From positions 1,381,713 to 1,444,133 of the forward strand of contig BFEA01000138.1 in NCBI GenBank assembly GCA_003427395.1: 62,421 nt of DNA, read 5' to 3'. This DNA comes from Chara braunii. Its lineage: Eukaryota; Streptophyta; Charophyceae; Charales; Characeae. The number at the start of each line of letters is the position of its first letter. Within the stretch, counting starts at the first letter, position 1. Positions 1-11,891 of the stretch are shown here, piece by piece. The position numbers were made by a program, and so were the translations under genes. The notes under the pieces were generated by a model. It did not search any database. It was not told the DNA's origin and worked only from the letters and a program-made list of their open reading frames with translations.

Positions 1-136
1 CGAGCCCTAGCAAGGTCCTAATTCCCTCCCCCTTTGTTGTTGGCGGCATCTCTCCCTTGATTCGGACAGGGCGTTTGGAGGCACAATAACCCTTCTCTAC
101 CCCGCTGCTCCCGTAGATTTCATCGCCGCCATCGTC

Positions 137-331
137 GTGATTGTTGTTGTAATTGTTGTTGTTGTTGTTGTTGTTGTGATCTTTGTTGTTGTTGATATTG
201 CATTCGTTATTGTTGTTGTCGTCACCGTTGTAGATTTTGTTGTCATGTTCCACACCCTCCTAGCCCATTACACCCAGACCCTGGTCGCCATCACTGTCGT
301 TGTTGTTGCCGCCATCATTGTTGTTGTTGTT

Positions 332-364
<33 letters not shown>

Positions 365-740
365 GACAACCTTCCCACCCTTCACACCGATCTCGCCCAT
401 CACCAACCTCTCCTCCATCAGTGCCTCACCCATTACACCCATCCCCTGCTCGCCATCATTGTCACTGTTGTTGCCGCCGTCATTGTTGTTGTTGTTGTTG
501 TTGTTGACAGCCTCCCCACCCTTCACACCGATCTCGCCCATCACCTGCCTCTCCTCCATCACTGCCCCCACCTCTGCCATGATTCCCGTGTTGTTGTTAT
601 TGTTGTCAGCCTCCTCGCCCTTATCACCGATCTCACCCATTACCAGGCTCTCCTCCACCACAGCCACCGCCTCTCCACCAACCCTCCCATCAAAGTTGTT
701 GTTGTTAATGTTGTTGTTGTTGTTGATACCGTTGTTGTTG
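137..740. repeat. Interrupted (GTT)n microsatellite clusters in a tandem repeat
   Basis: Runs of GTT occur near 137-180, 300-366, 481-510, 590-610 and 692-735. They are separated by similar ~110-150 bp blocks containing the CACCGATCTCGCCCATCACC theme. The whole is a diverged tandem repeat, which is why both strands show long open frames of simple composition. Confidence 0.7.
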
Positions 741-898
741 TTGTTAATGTAGTTGTCAGCCTCCTTCTCGCCAACCTTACCCTTTACCTGCCTCACATCC
801 ACGCTAACCACCGCCGCTGCCATGGACCCCTGCTCCTCGTCCCACACCCCATCTGCGTAAACAGCGCAAAGATTTGTGACGTGTTTAACCATATCCAC
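260..898 (-). CDS. Asn-rich repeat protein, downstream segment (hypothetical)
   Basis: This is an open minus-strand frame of 212 codons in a low-complexity region. It encodes several runs of asparagine (up to about 16) separated by a recurring peptide of the form EER.VMGEIG.KGGE, seen at least three times. It is in the same minus-strand frame as the open segment at 1049-1495; the only stop between them is a TAA at 1049-1051. A second peptide motif (D.VN...HL..VY..GG) occurs three times across the two segments. The repeated peptide register is kept in this frame, which favours minus-strand coding over the overlapping plus-strand Val-rich frame at 137-1303. I recognise no family. It could be an exon of a repeat-rich host protein, a decayed gene, or a non-coding GTT microsatellite that happens to be open. 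Confidence 0.3.
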
Positions 899-1048
899 CT
901 CAGTTCGCCCATCATCTTGTCCATGCCAGCTGCCTACAACACTGACGGCGTCTTCTCCATCCTGCTCATCCTCACTGACGGCGTCTTCTCCATCCTCCTC
1001 CTCCTCTCCGCTTCCCCCATCCTTGTAGACTGCGGTAAGGTGTGTAAA

Positions 1049-1495
1049 TTAGTTGACCAAATCGCCCTCATTTTGCTGGTCGACCTCTCGCTGGCAGACT
1101 TCATCATCCGTGTCAAAAATCATATCGCCGTCATCATGAATGTCAAAGTTGTCGACGTCTTCTGCAACCTGCTCTGCAACCTGCTCATCCTCCCCACTCC
1201 CCCCTTCCACGTAGACTACGCTAAGATGTGCAAAGCAGTTGACCACATCCACCTCATCGTGCCCATCATCTTCTTTGAGCCAGACGTCATCATCCATGTC
1301 TAAAGGCATATCCTTATCTTGTTCTGACAGGTGGCAACAACACTCATGCCGGCAGGCGAGTGGCAAGAATGTCCTCTTGGAATCCTTATCTAAGCCGTCT
1401 TCTAATTTTAGTAATAAAAAACAACAAAGGATAATCAAATCCTTACCACTACAGGAGGGCAATGTGAAGTAAAACAGATGAGGAGAAAGCAACAA
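1049..1495 (-). CDS. Acidic repeat protein, upstream segment (hypothetical)
   Basis: This 148-codon minus-strand frame lies directly upstream, in the same frame, of the Asn-rich segment. Its C-terminal half is strongly acidic (many D and E) and carries the motif EVDVVNCFAHLSVVY. Related versions follow after the stop at 1049 (FTHLTAVYKDGG) and again near 880 (EVDMVKHVTNLCAVY). Three copies of one peptide motif in a single frame suggest a tandem-repeat protein whose frame was broken by one nonsense change. No known domain is recognised. The N-terminal 30 residues are hydrophobic and Cys-rich, but the start is uncertain. Confidence 0.3.
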   Translation of the reverse strand: MLLSPHLFYFTLPSCSGKDLIILCCFLLLKLEDGLDKDSKRTFLPLACRHECCCHLSEQDKDMPLDMDDDVWLKEDDGHDEVDVVNCFAHLSVVYVEGGSGEDEQVAEQVAEDVDNFDIHDDGDMIFDTDDEVCQREVDQQNEGDLVN

Positions 1496-1705
1496 TGATG
1501 GATCACAATGATATGCCAGTTGTTGTGACCATATGCAGCATTAACAAACAGAAGGGCCTTCACACTTCTTTGGTTGGCAGGGCAATGGCTCAACAACGCA
1601 ATTATAGCGACCATTTGGTACATAGTGTTCTGCCCACTCCAGAACCGACAATGGAACTAGTTAAATCACCAGTACTACTTCTGGAAGTCACAACGTGCAT
1701 GCACC

Positions 1706-2028
1706 CAGCCATTGTTACAATGTAGTGATGTTTCCACTTGAACAATTTATTCCAGCGCTCCTGGCCCATTCATCCCAGCGGGGCGTGGTGCTCATGCAAC
1801 CATGACGATTTGGAAGTACTTGGAGTTTAAGAATGATTTCCTATAATCAAGACTATAACTGTATACCAGTCATTGCTACGATGTAGTGATGTTTTTCACT
1901 TGAACAATTTATTCCAGCGCTCCTGGCCCATTCATCCCAGCGGGGCGTGGCGCTCATGCAACCATGACGATTTGGAAGTACTTGTGGCTTAAGAATGGAT
2001 TCCTATAATCAAGACTATAACTGTATAC
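1706..2028. repeat. 161-bp tandem duplication, two units
   Basis: Unit 1 (about 1706-1866) and unit 2 (about 1867-2028) are nearly identical. They share ATGTAGTGATG, CTTGAACAATTTATTCCAGC, CATCCCAGCGGGGCGTGG and the ending AAGACTATAACTGTATAC. They differ by scattered substitutions and short indels. No coding potential is evident. The following 2029-2318 holds nothing I recognise. Confidence 0.85.
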
Positions 2029-2318
2029 GTGGGTTGCCGGGGACTACAGTACCCAACCACATACCTTGGGAAGTCTGGCGATAATTGAACCATGGGAAGA
2101 GATTAGTGGCATACTCTTCAAAATAATTATAAGACAGTTTATGGGTAATAACCGCACATTGTCCCTCTTGCCCTTATCCAACTGGGAATCCTGGCCTCAA
2201 GCTCCCTATTTCAGAGAGCAGTCCACCCACTAGCATGGCTCACGAGCGTCTACTGGGCCTTCCAACACTCCCCTCAACATGCAAGGGACAGCTCCAGGGC
2301 GAATCAAGCAAGTGGGAT

Positions 2319-2498
2319 CTAAGCCACCAGTACTTGGCCCATACACCGGCCGTGGGGCCCTCCCCGCGACTCTTGGAGGCCGACGACGCACTCTGGGCCG
2401 TTGATGCGATTTATCATCGGCCCAAAGGCCGCGAAAGTTGCGGGGCGTTCACGACAACGCCCCGCGGCTGATGTATGGGCCAAGTACTGGTGGTTTAA
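2319..2498. mobile_element. Foldback/MITE-like element, copy 1
   Basis: The left end CCACCAGTACTTGGCCCATA and the right end, read in reverse complement, match for roughly 25 bp, giving long terminal inverted repeats around a GC-rich ~120-bp centre that is itself partly self-complementary (GCCGCGAAAGTTGCGGGGCG). The flanks are CTAA on the left and TTAA on the right. A second element with the same terminal repeat lies at 50705-50903, so this is a dispersed family. No transposase is encoded. It is a non-autonomous DNA element; the superfamily is unassigned, and the TTAA-like flanks are only suggestive. Confidence 0.75.
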
Positions 2499-2969
2499 CG
2501 AATGACCCTCTTTGAATTATATGTTTACTTTACAGAGGAAGAAAGTTCCTAAAAGAATAACACCCCCCCTCCTCCTCCTCTCCTTCTACAAAATGGTACA
2601 AAGTCTGGAGACAACCAATATTTGGTAACACAGCGATAAAGGATAAGAAGGGTAACTGCGAACCAATGGCAAAGGGGGGAGGGGGGGGGAGAGGGAGAGA
2701 AGAAGAAGGGAAGGAAAACGAACACGCTATAGGGGAGGCAGCTGTAGTGGACCCTTCACGAGAAATCCGGACCATGCAAGAAAGTCCCCCACACTCCCCC
2801 TAGTACAGGGGAAACACCATCCACCAAGGACCCCTTCTTTCAGGCGTTTGGACCCCAACCCATGGATTGGGAATCACCCGGGGGTCTCCCAGAGGAGGAA
2901 ATGAGGGATAGCATACCGGAGGCCTGAGGATCACAAGGTGAGGAGGACGTTGAAACTAAGTTAAGGGGC

Positions 2970-3852
2970 TTGGTGGATTGGCTAGTCAGCCAGCTCCAGA
3001 CATTGTATACAGGCCAATCGGAATCATACTGGGACGGGCCCTATGTACAACTGTTTTCCTTACTGGACGAGAGCCCCAGTCTAAAACATGCCCTGGGGAA
3101 AGGCCTATCCCCGGACACGGAATGGCCACAAGTGCTGCACAGAGTCTGGAACATTGTACACCAAAAATTTCAGCCTCCGATAACGACAAAAACACCGGAT
3201 CCATCTGAGGAACCAACAAAGACAAGTCAAACGGATAGGCCACCATCTAATCCGGACCACAAAGACAATCCCCTCCCACCCCTCCCCCCGGAGAACACAT
3301 AACAGACCATGTGTATGGAACAAACACCACAGGGGGAAGATGAGGCTGTTAAGAAAATGGAGGAAACAGGGTCCAAACGATCCAAAATACGACACCTCAT
3401 CGAGAAGGGGCTATACCACAAAAAACTCCCAGTCGGGAACAAAGTGTTGATACTCCCAATCAGAAGGAAGACTGGTAAATGGGAGTTTGGCCTATCACCC
3501 GCTGACGCAGAGGACTCATACCGAGTCATACGCCCCGTCTTACGGGGGGATGACATTGCTCGGGTGATACATGAAAAGGGAGGGACAACTACGGGTCCAT
3601 GAGGTTACAGATTTTATCTCAAACCATTATGAACCAGGCGCAATGACCACCATCAGCGTGTCATCAGAAAATTTGAAGATGGCATACAAAGATATTTACG
3701 TGCGTTTCGAGGACAACAAGGAAGCAGGGCTACAATGGCGCTCACACAGCTCACTTCTAGACACCCAACAATTGAAGCACAGGAATGGTCTCCATTCCAA
3801 CTCAGATAGTGGTAGGGGTAAGGGGACACATGAGTTATTATGGACTGGGTAG
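2970..3852 (+). pseudogene. LINE copy A middle ORF (broken)
   Basis: Three open pieces (2970-3302, 3309-3602, 3571-3852) in shifting frames correspond to the middle ORF that is intact in copy C (40670-42151). The first piece has the conserved start region (SYWDGPYVQLFSLL, compared with EEFWDETYVQLVSLL in copy B). The second has the LILPIRRKTGKWEFGL motif, matching VILPIKRKHQNGEWQLGL in copy C and LILPVRMREGVWEVGL in copy B. The third piece continues the C-terminal region. The protein has no domain I can name. Its repeated position between ORF1 and the endonuclease-RT ORF suggests a bona fide second protein of this LINE family. Confidence 0.6.
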
Positions 3853-6800
3853 AAGTGGTGTACGGTAAAAACAAGAAGTGGAAACTCTCTCTCCAACAGA
3901 CAGACTTGGACATTCGGTCAATTAATGTTAACGGCCTACCTTCCCGCAACCCGGATAAGAATAATGCATTATGTGATCTCATGAGGGGGGTGGGGGGAAG
4001 AACATGGCCAGACGTAATATGCATCCAAGAAACACACCTGATGGACATACCTGAACACCATAAGGCACATAAGCAAGTCTGGCCCTTTCAAGGATATCAA
4101 GTTTTTGCCCTTAGCCCGGGGAGTGTCGGGGTGGCCATATGGATTCCCTTCCGAATCACGCTTTAAAGTTTTCAGTTGGGAACGGGATAAGGAGGACGGA
4201 CAGTGGGTCAAAGCGTTGGGTATGCTAGAGTTGGAAGCACTATGCATTGTATCTATCTATGCGCCCAACATCTCCCGTGAGAGAAGGACCTTCCTTGAAA
4301 AAATTGAAAAGATCACGCCCCCCAGACATTCCGGTCATCCTCGCAGGGGATTTCAATGCCACGCCGGACCGATGGCTAGACCAGTGGAGAACCTCCCTTA
4401 CGACTATTCACAACATGGAGGAGGACGAGAGGATGCTGAATGAATTGTGTGCTCCTCTCTCGCTCTTTGATACCTTCAGGCGTAGCCACCCGACTGAGAG
4501 AGCCTGTTACATGCTTACGCAACAATAACCCTGATAGACTGTCCAAATCTAGAATCGATCTAATCCTGGCGTCGGAAGATTTGAGCGGGGGGCTTACCCT
4601 AACGGCAATACTGCCACCTAGCCTGCACCCGGGTCTGGACCACAGGATGTGTATAACTGTCTGGACCCTCCGGAAGCGTCCGGACCAGGGGGCCAGTTAT
4701 TATAAGCTTAATATCTCCTTGCTTCGATTAAAATCCTTCCAGAAGTACCTACAACAGGTTTGGAATTTTTGGAAGGACCATCGCTCCCAACACGACTCTC
4801 AAATATCATGGTTCACTAACGGTCCCTTCTTTTTGGCGAAAAAATGTAACGAATATTCTAAACAGATAGCAGCCCAACGATACCAACAAGAAATCACAAT
4901 CATGCAAAAACTTATGGAGGCCGAACAAAAATAAATTTTGCAAGGACAGGAATCGGTTGCTGTCGAAGTACAAACCCAAATACTAGACTTGAAAACTCAA
5001 CTTTTGAAATATGCACAGTACCGATGGCAGGGAGCCCGGACAAGGGCAAGACTATCCAGACTCTCAACCGAAGAAGAGATGAACTCTCACTTTTTTGGCC
5101 TAGCCAAGCCACGATCTAAAAGGACAACGATTGAAGCACTCTACGAACCACAAGCCAGGGATTCATACCTAGCTGTGTCCACGGCTCGTTGCACCAAGAT
5201 GACATACGACTTCTACAAAGACCTTTTCGCCTCGCACATAGACAACGCAGATGCGCAGTACCACGATCGTCAATTAGGTGAATTCTTGGAACCCGTAAAC
5301 AAATCACTGACATCTCACCAGCGTGATTCCTTAGAGGCTCCAATTTCCAAGCAGGAAATTTGGACTGCCCTTCAGCAAATGAAGGAGGAGAAGGCACTTG
5401 GGATTGACGGCCTCCCTAAGGAATTTTAGGAAACCACATGGGAGTTTCTGAGTCAGGACATCATGAATTTTTATGAGGAAGTATGGCACACGGGCGAGAT
5501 GGGTGAAAGGGTTGGGCAAGGAGTATTGACCCTCCTGTATAAGAAATGGGGATAAAATGGACATAAGAAACTACCGCCCCATCACACTTCTTACGGTTAT
5601 ATATAACATGTTGTCCAAAGCCTTGGCCAACAGAATGATCCCGGTAATAGAAAGCATCATTCACCCCTCTCAAACCGGCTTTATGGCAAACGGAAATATA
5701 CAAGAGAATATTCTGCTAATCCACGATATGCTCCAGCTCACGAAACACTCCCGTCAGAATGCGAGACTGGTCTTTATTGATTTAAAAAAAGCCTAGGATC
5801 ACGTGGACCGGATATTTTTGGATAAACGTCTGAAAAAAATGAATTTTGGGTCAGATTTCAGACGTTGGGTTCATATCCTGCACCAAAATGCAACTACCTG
5901 CATCTAGGTTAATGGATTCTTGGCACCACCTTTGCGCCTGGAACGCTCGGTCCGTCAGGGGGACTCAATCGCTCCCTTCCTTTTTTTGGTCATCTTGGAA
6001 GCACTTGTAGCCAACCTCCGAGCAAATGAAAATATTACCAGAATCCGCATCACACATATTCCGGAGGAGGCAATTCCAATATGCTCCCTCTTTGCAGACG
6101 ATCTCACAATCTTGGCAGAAGCCACACATAATAATATGAAGGAGATTCGAGAAATAATGGAAAAGTTTGTCAAAGTCTCCGACACGGCAGTCAACTGGGG
6201 AAACAAAACTCAAGGATGGTGGATTCACTATCAAGGGGAACCCCCCCCTGAGACACCATGCATCAAATTGATGTCATTAGAAACTCCAGTTATAATTCTA
6301 AGGGTTTCCATGACTGCTGAGGGACGCCCGTCAAGTAATGACGAATGGATTAACTCCCCAGCACAACAGAAATTGGTCAATTGGAACAAGAAGCACTCAT
6401 CTCTCTTCGGTCGTGCCTTAGTAATCAACAACGTGGTCTTTGCGTCCTTATGGTACAAATCGCTCTTGTGGCCACTAAGTAAAATAGCCCTGAGAGACTT
6501 ATAACGAAAGACAACAACCTTCCTGTAGAGGGGGGACGGCGAACAGAACAATGTTATCAGCCAGGTGACATGGGATTCGATTATCCAACCTAAGGTAAGA
6601 GGGGGGTTGAGAATAATTGACCCGACCATGCAAGTACAGGCACTACGGCTGAAATGGGTAAAAAAACTCATTATAGCCCCTCTAAGCCCGTGGGGCGTAT
6701 TGGCTCTGGAACACCTGGCTCGATTGGCCCCGGAAGCCCCCCATGCAATTCATCCGCTGACATGGCTGGAGGACCGGTTCTGAACAATCCCACGCAAGCT

Positions 6801-8309
6801 CCCCCGAGGAAGGAGCGGCTGGATGGAGGCGACCAGATACTGGATCGCTTTTGGCCATCCTTGTTGGAAACCTTGCGCAAACTTCTGCTTTCTGACCAAA
6901 TCTACCTCGATCGCTGGGAGGAAGTCTATAGGCAACCTCTATTTGGAAATGGATGGGTGACGAACTCGAATGGTTGTGTCGTGATTAGCTCATCCGCGCC
7001 GTGGAAAAATTGGGTCAAGAGAGGGGTGCTTAGGGTTGAGGATCTTTGGGACAAGGACAGAAGGAACTGAAAAACAGTCGATCAGGTGCGAAGAATCTTG
7101 CGTTACTGCACCCACGTGAAGGAGCACTTGAATAACCTGATTGAAGCTATCTCGTTGGCCTGGTACCAAACCCTTAGTGCGAGGCCTCATCTTAAAAAAA
7201 GGTGACTGGTAGCAAGTACGGAGTCCCCACATAGGGTAGGTCTTATACACATGGTTTCACCAAATTCTGTCATGATTAAACATTACACAATCACCAGAGC
7301 GGACACTCTCCAAGGAAGCACAACCCCCTTCGAATGGAAGGAGAGAACTTCTGTGTACCGGGTGAGAATCCTAGAAGGGAAAGGACAGAAGGTGGTGCTC
7401 CAGCCTGTCAAGCCAATCAAGGATCTGGCCCTGGATCCGGCAGATTGGACATGGGATCCCTCCCAGAGGAGGGGAGATCTTACAACAAAACGTATCAGCA
7501 TCCATCAGTTGTCGGTCAAATCAACCTATAAAATGCTCAGACCTAAAAGAAGGTTGAGGGACATAGTAAACGACCGATGGGCCAGACACCTGAATGTGGA
7601 TCACTCTCTTCTGTCACCAATCAAATGGTTCCAAGAACAGAAAGCAAAACCTATGAAAATCACATCCTTGCAATGGCAGATTGCCCACCGTTGTCTACCA
7701 ACTAATGACTGGCTAACGGATCACACTAACTTAGAACAAAAATGTTTGCTGCTTCCATGGTGCCAACGGTGCCAGAGCCTTTTTCCATTCCGTAGGAAGG
7801 CAGAAACCATTGAGCATATCTTCATGCAATGTCTGATAGCGCAATTCATATGAAGATGGTGGGATCGCATCTGGAGAAAGATGGAAACTGGAATCCCTTG
7901 GCCCTGGTCTTGGCAGACCATTCTGGTCGGCCATTGGCCACAGGCAAAAACAGCTACAACTTTCTTAAAAAACATGTACAAACTTGGAAGAAGAGCAGTC
8001 GTATGGACACTTTGGTGACAAAGATGCACTTTGGCCATGGAAAAGGTGAGAGTAGAAGAATCAGAAATCACTGAACAGATCCAGCAGCAGATACACTTCG
8101 AACTCACACAGAGATGGCTAGACACAAAAGCACAATTAGACCTCCTTAAACAGGTAGGAGATGTCAGGAGACGGATCACAACTTTTTGCACAGACTGGGT
8201 GGGAGGGGAGAGAAAAGGGTGGATTGCGAAAGTAGAATGGAGCAGAGACAAGGGAAAGGAAAGGGACAATGGTTGGAAAATATTCTTGCGCAAAGCTGTT
8301 GAGTTCTAG
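3840..8309 (+). pseudogene. LINE copy A ORF2: endonuclease-reverse transcriptase (broken)
   Basis: The endonuclease/exonuclease/phosphatase domain spans roughly 3900-4660, with RSINVNGL, CIQETHL, GVAIW, AGDFNATPDRW, SRIDLILAS and the late Asp-His (LDHRM). The RT covers about 5330-6250: LGIDGLPKEF, NYRPITLL, QTGFMANGNIQENILL, FIDLKKA followed by an in-frame TAG where Tyr is expected, RQGDSIAPFLF, and the catalytic FADD at 6091-6102. The 3' part (about 7500-7850) has LQWQIAHRCLPTNDWL followed by Cys/His pairs typical of zf-RVT. The frame changes several times (near 4130, 4430, 5540, 7060), so the protein is dead, although the RT FADD and most endonuclease residues survive. In the living element it nicks target DNA and primes reverse transcription there. 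Confidence 0.85.
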
Positions 8310-8600
8310 TATCCCTGGTGCCTTACCAACTGAGCGAGCTAGGAGGAGAGGGAGACGGAGCGCTTAGCGCACACGTGGGGAGCAACGGTACTTGACCACG
8401 CCACGTCATGGGCTGACGTGAAAGAGGGTCTGGTTCCTCTTTCACTTCGCAAAGGTGATTGTACAGGCAACCTTTGGGGACGGTAAGGAGGAATTCCACG
8501 TAAAACACCATTGCCGCTACGTGAATGAACGTAGTCATAGGCCCTGCTGACATTGCTCATCAATGTCAAATGGTGAGGAGTGGAGTAAACCCCTGTGTAA
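8310..8600 (-). repeat. Possible tRNA-derived SINE fragment
   Basis: Read on the minus strand, 8318-8340 contains a box-A-like segment (TAGCTC..CTCAGTTGGTAAGG). No good box B follows at the expected distance. The downstream part (8360-8450) shares a loosely similar GCCACGTCA..TGACGTG block with 32440-32460. This could be the tail of LINE A plus a broken SINE. Weak call. Confidence 0.25.
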
Positions 8601-9271
8601 CCGAAGTGTGAGAATAAGGGCGCAACATCAAAAAGAAAAAAGAACTAGGTAGGACCAAACGAAGAATTCAAGTGGTGAATGAGCGGTCAAACCTCAAGGA
8701 GAGTCAACGCTCAATACTATAATCAATGTCGTGAAGTCTTCCTTCAGCTTCTGCGATCGGCGAATTCGAAGGGTACAAAGGACGTAAACAACAGTCAAGT
8801 CTGGATAGCGTGAGTGGTTAGATGGCGGAGTAATCTGTTTCGTCAACACAGTTAGAGAAATTAGGCTCATTACGGTTACTGACACTGAATATGACCGCCA
8901 TCAGTATCGAATTTTTTTAATCTAGTGGAAGAGAGAAAACTGGCAGGCAGATTCTTCCTAGAAGATAACTTTTAATAGCCGGAGGAGGTCGTCCTCTCTA
9001 GTTAGCTAGTTCTAATTTAGGAAGAAGGAGAGAGAAGGAGACCAAGACTAGTGATCGAGGGAGAATAAGGAAGGATGCAAAGATTTTAGGGAACAGACAT
9101 TTGGGGAATCGTACGAAAGTGACGGCTCATTCGAATTGGCAGAGGCAGCTCTTGGCAGACTGGAGCAGAAAGAAGGAGGAGAGCAGCCAAGGTGTGTCTA
9201 CTACTCATCCCCAACCCCCCACATTTCTCGCCCATCCTATCTGATTGAGTCCCCCGAGGAAGTCAGCGCCC

Positions 9272-9294
9272 AAAAAAAAAAAAAAAAAAAAAAA
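9272..9294 (+). repeat. Poly(A) run
   Basis: Twenty-three consecutive A residues. This may be the tail of a retroposed sequence occupying part of 8600-9271, where no gene or family was recognised. The following 9330-9930 is C/T-rich and likewise unassigned. Confidence 0.6.
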
Positions 9295-9930
9295 CATATT
9301 CGAAGCATTCGGTAAAATAAATTAAGTTATCTGATAATTACTGATCTAAAGAAGAGATGTAGCGGAATGGTAGCACATAAGCATAGATAAGCACCATCCC
9401 AGCCCCTCTCATCCCTAATGTAACCCCTCATCTCGTTAATCGGAAGGTCCATCCATCTCACCCCCCCCCCCCCCTCCCTCAAACAGTTCTCAGAGTTTCC
9501 AAAGTTAATCCTTGAATCCTCGCTCGCCCCTCCCGCTTCTTCAGTCACATCTTTGTTGAATTTACCTTCCCTCCCCCCCCCTCATCTGCTCATCCTCAAC
9601 AAAATCCAACCATCCCAGCCCGTTTCATCCCCAACACAATCCCCTGCCTCTACCAGTCGAGAGAGTCTTCCCCCCCTCCTCAACAGATCTCCTCGCTGCT
9701 GATTTCAATTTGCAAATCCCCCCTCGCCCCTCCCACTTCTACACTCTGGTCTTTGTTGAATAGCATATCCCCTCTGTCATTGTGTTTCTCCCCTTTTTAA
9801 CCTCATAATCACTCTCTTTTCCACCTTAGTTTCTTCACGCTTAAAAATCCACCCTTTCCCGTCATCTCTTCCACTGATCTTCGAATTATCCTCGCCTCCA
9901 CACCTTCCCCTAACCNCCCCCGCCATGCAA

Positions 9931-9935
<5 letters not shown>

Positions 9936-9963
<28 letters not shown>
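9936..9963 (+). repeat. Poly(A) run upstream of LINE B
   Basis: Twenty-eight A residues end about 50 bp before the first open frame of LINE B. It may be the tail of another retroposon into which, or next to which, LINE B inserted. Confidence 0.6.
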
Positions 9964-9964
<1 letters not shown>

Positions 9965-10013
9965 TGAAAAGGGGGGGGGAAAGGAGAGGAATCTTAGGAG
10001 GAGAACAATCGAA

Positions 10014-11484
10014 ATGATGAAGTTGGGATACACAAGGGGCAAGGGAGATGGGTCCCTACTATTCTACCAGGGCGCAATGCGTTACAACATGCTCAGACAA
10101 TTAGGACCCAACCCCTACGCTCACCCAACCAGCAATGCTACCAACAAACAGAGGAAGAATGAGGATTTACAGGGAGAGGGTACGACAACAGCCATGCAGA
10201 TTGACTCAATGCAGAACGAAAGAAATGAACAGCATGTACGCTTACAGACTACGGATCTGCCAAAGTCTCTCCCACCCCCACAGAGACTAGCTACATTATC
10301 GAGCAATTCATTTAGAACAGAGAGTCAATCTGCATTGGGTCAGAAAGGGGCTATCTCACCAACTCTGGATTTGATAATGGGAGAGGGAGATGCGCGTGTC
10401 TTAACAGAGGAAGAAAGAACAATGGAGGAGGCCAGATCGTCAAAACAAGCAACAACTCAAGCCTCTCAATCACCTAAATGGCCACACAGGAAGCAAGGAA
10501 AACATCATGGGCTCAGAAAGTTAGGGAAACATTGGAGAGTAAGTCTTTAACAATTATGAGACCCTCAATCACCGACAATAGTCTGCGAGCAGAGGAACTC
10601 AAAGTCCCATTGAGAAACCTCTCCTCTGCGCGAGCGTATTTCCTCACACTCTTCCTTCTACCTTCGGAGCAAAAAGTAGTAGACCAAGGTATGAAATCTT
10701 ACCCTACAGACAAACTGACACAAAGAGATGCAGTCTACACGAAACACGCCAGTAATTGGATTTTTACGATGATTCTGCTTATAGATCTGTTAACGACAAA
10801 ATCAAATGGATTTGCAAGAAGTTAGAACTGATAAAGGATGGCCCAGAGGCAGTTCAGGAATTATGCTTGATCCAACCATTGTCACCCACGGTCTTCACGA
10901 TTTTAAGCTTGTTTGAACAAGATAAGCAAAAGATGGACAGATGGAAGAAGCTGCGCTGGGACCAATCAGATGTCCACATTTACCCATGGTTGCCGAAAAA
11001 GATTGGTCCGGAAGAAAAAAAAGACCAATTAATGAGAGATTATTACTGGGTAGAGTTAAGACACATCCCAATGGAGGTTCAGGCGGCTATCATTCACGAC
11101 TTCGGACAACAATACAAAATAGTTGATTTCATAGACCCTCTTCCGATGTATGTGGCAAAGAGGGATGACTACGTGATGATGGTGCTGGACCTTCCCAAAG
11201 ACCAACCCTTCTCCCTTGACGACATTATCCCTTTCAAGATGGGGGGAAGGTTGTACCAAATTCATACAGCACACAAGTTCAGACCTTGGTGCTATAAGTT
11301 TAGAGCCTATGACCATCTCAACACTGAAGTGGCCTGTCCCCAACATCCACAACAGGCAGCTGGCATGGAAGGGGCGTTGAAGAGAGACCCCCTCAGTACG
11401 AACAAATGGCGGGGGATGAGTGTATGTGGAGGAGGTGGCGTCAGGTGGCCAGCCCAGTGGATGGGTTTGGGAAGGAAGGGGTGA
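10014..11484 (+). pseudogene. LINE copy B ORF1 (nucleic-acid-binding protein, broken)
   Basis: Three overlapping pieces (10014-10550, 10478-10825, 10756-11484) lie in three frames. The last is clearly homologous to LINE C ORF1: KDQLMRDYYWVELRHIPMEVQ matches REQLMKNHFWVEFRFAPLSVQ, and VAKRDDYVMMVLDLP matches LPKRDDTLLVAVDWD. Where copy C has a CCHC zinc knuckle (CYTCRQRGHLSSDLNC), copy B reads CYKFRAYDHLNTEVAC, so the second Cys is lost while the His and last Cys remain. The protein would have bound element RNA. At least two frameshifts disable it. 11485-11890 between this and the next ORF is C-rich and unassigned. Confidence 0.75.
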
Positions 11485-11891
11485 TCCAGACGGAATGTAA
11501 GACCGCCTGCTGACTCGAAACCCCCACTGCAACACCCCACAGGAAGGACCCAACGGTTATAGCAGCCTCCCAAATCAAAACCTCCCCTCCCTCCCCCCCC
11601 TCCCCCCCCTTCCCCGCTCTCCCCCTCTCCCCCTCCGTGGGACAAGATTGGAGGGGAGGGGAGTGGGACCAAGAACAAGAATGAGATAGTAAAGAAAAAA
11701 TGGAATGGATCTCGCACAGGGCCAAATGCAATGGCTTATATCCCAACTAGAAACCGTTTTGCCCCTTCGAGTAAGGAAGGGGGGGAGAAGGAAGGCAGAA
11801 AAATGGAATCTAATAGTCAGTAGCCATCAGTTCAGGACCAACAAAAGGAACCTAATAGAGAGAAAAAAAAATTGGTGAGTCACTAGTCACA

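Larger units (their letters stand above)
2900..8309 (+). mobile_element. LINE retrotransposon copy A (5'-truncated, decayed)
   Basis: This copy carries, in order, the middle ORF, an AP-type endonuclease, a reverse transcriptase and a zf-RVT-like Cys/His region. The plan matches copies B and C in this window, but the zinc-knuckle ORF1 is absent, so it is truncated at the 5' end. Exact ends are unclear: no poly(A) tail or target-site duplication is obvious at about 8309. The stretch 2530-2900 upstream is purine-rich (2672-2720) and might be part of its leader. Confidence 0.85.

Noticed and set aside
137-1303. 388-codon plus-strand frame rich in valine
   Set aside because: It is a translation of the GTT microsatellite. 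The minus-strand frame keeps repeated peptides in register and is the better coding candidate.
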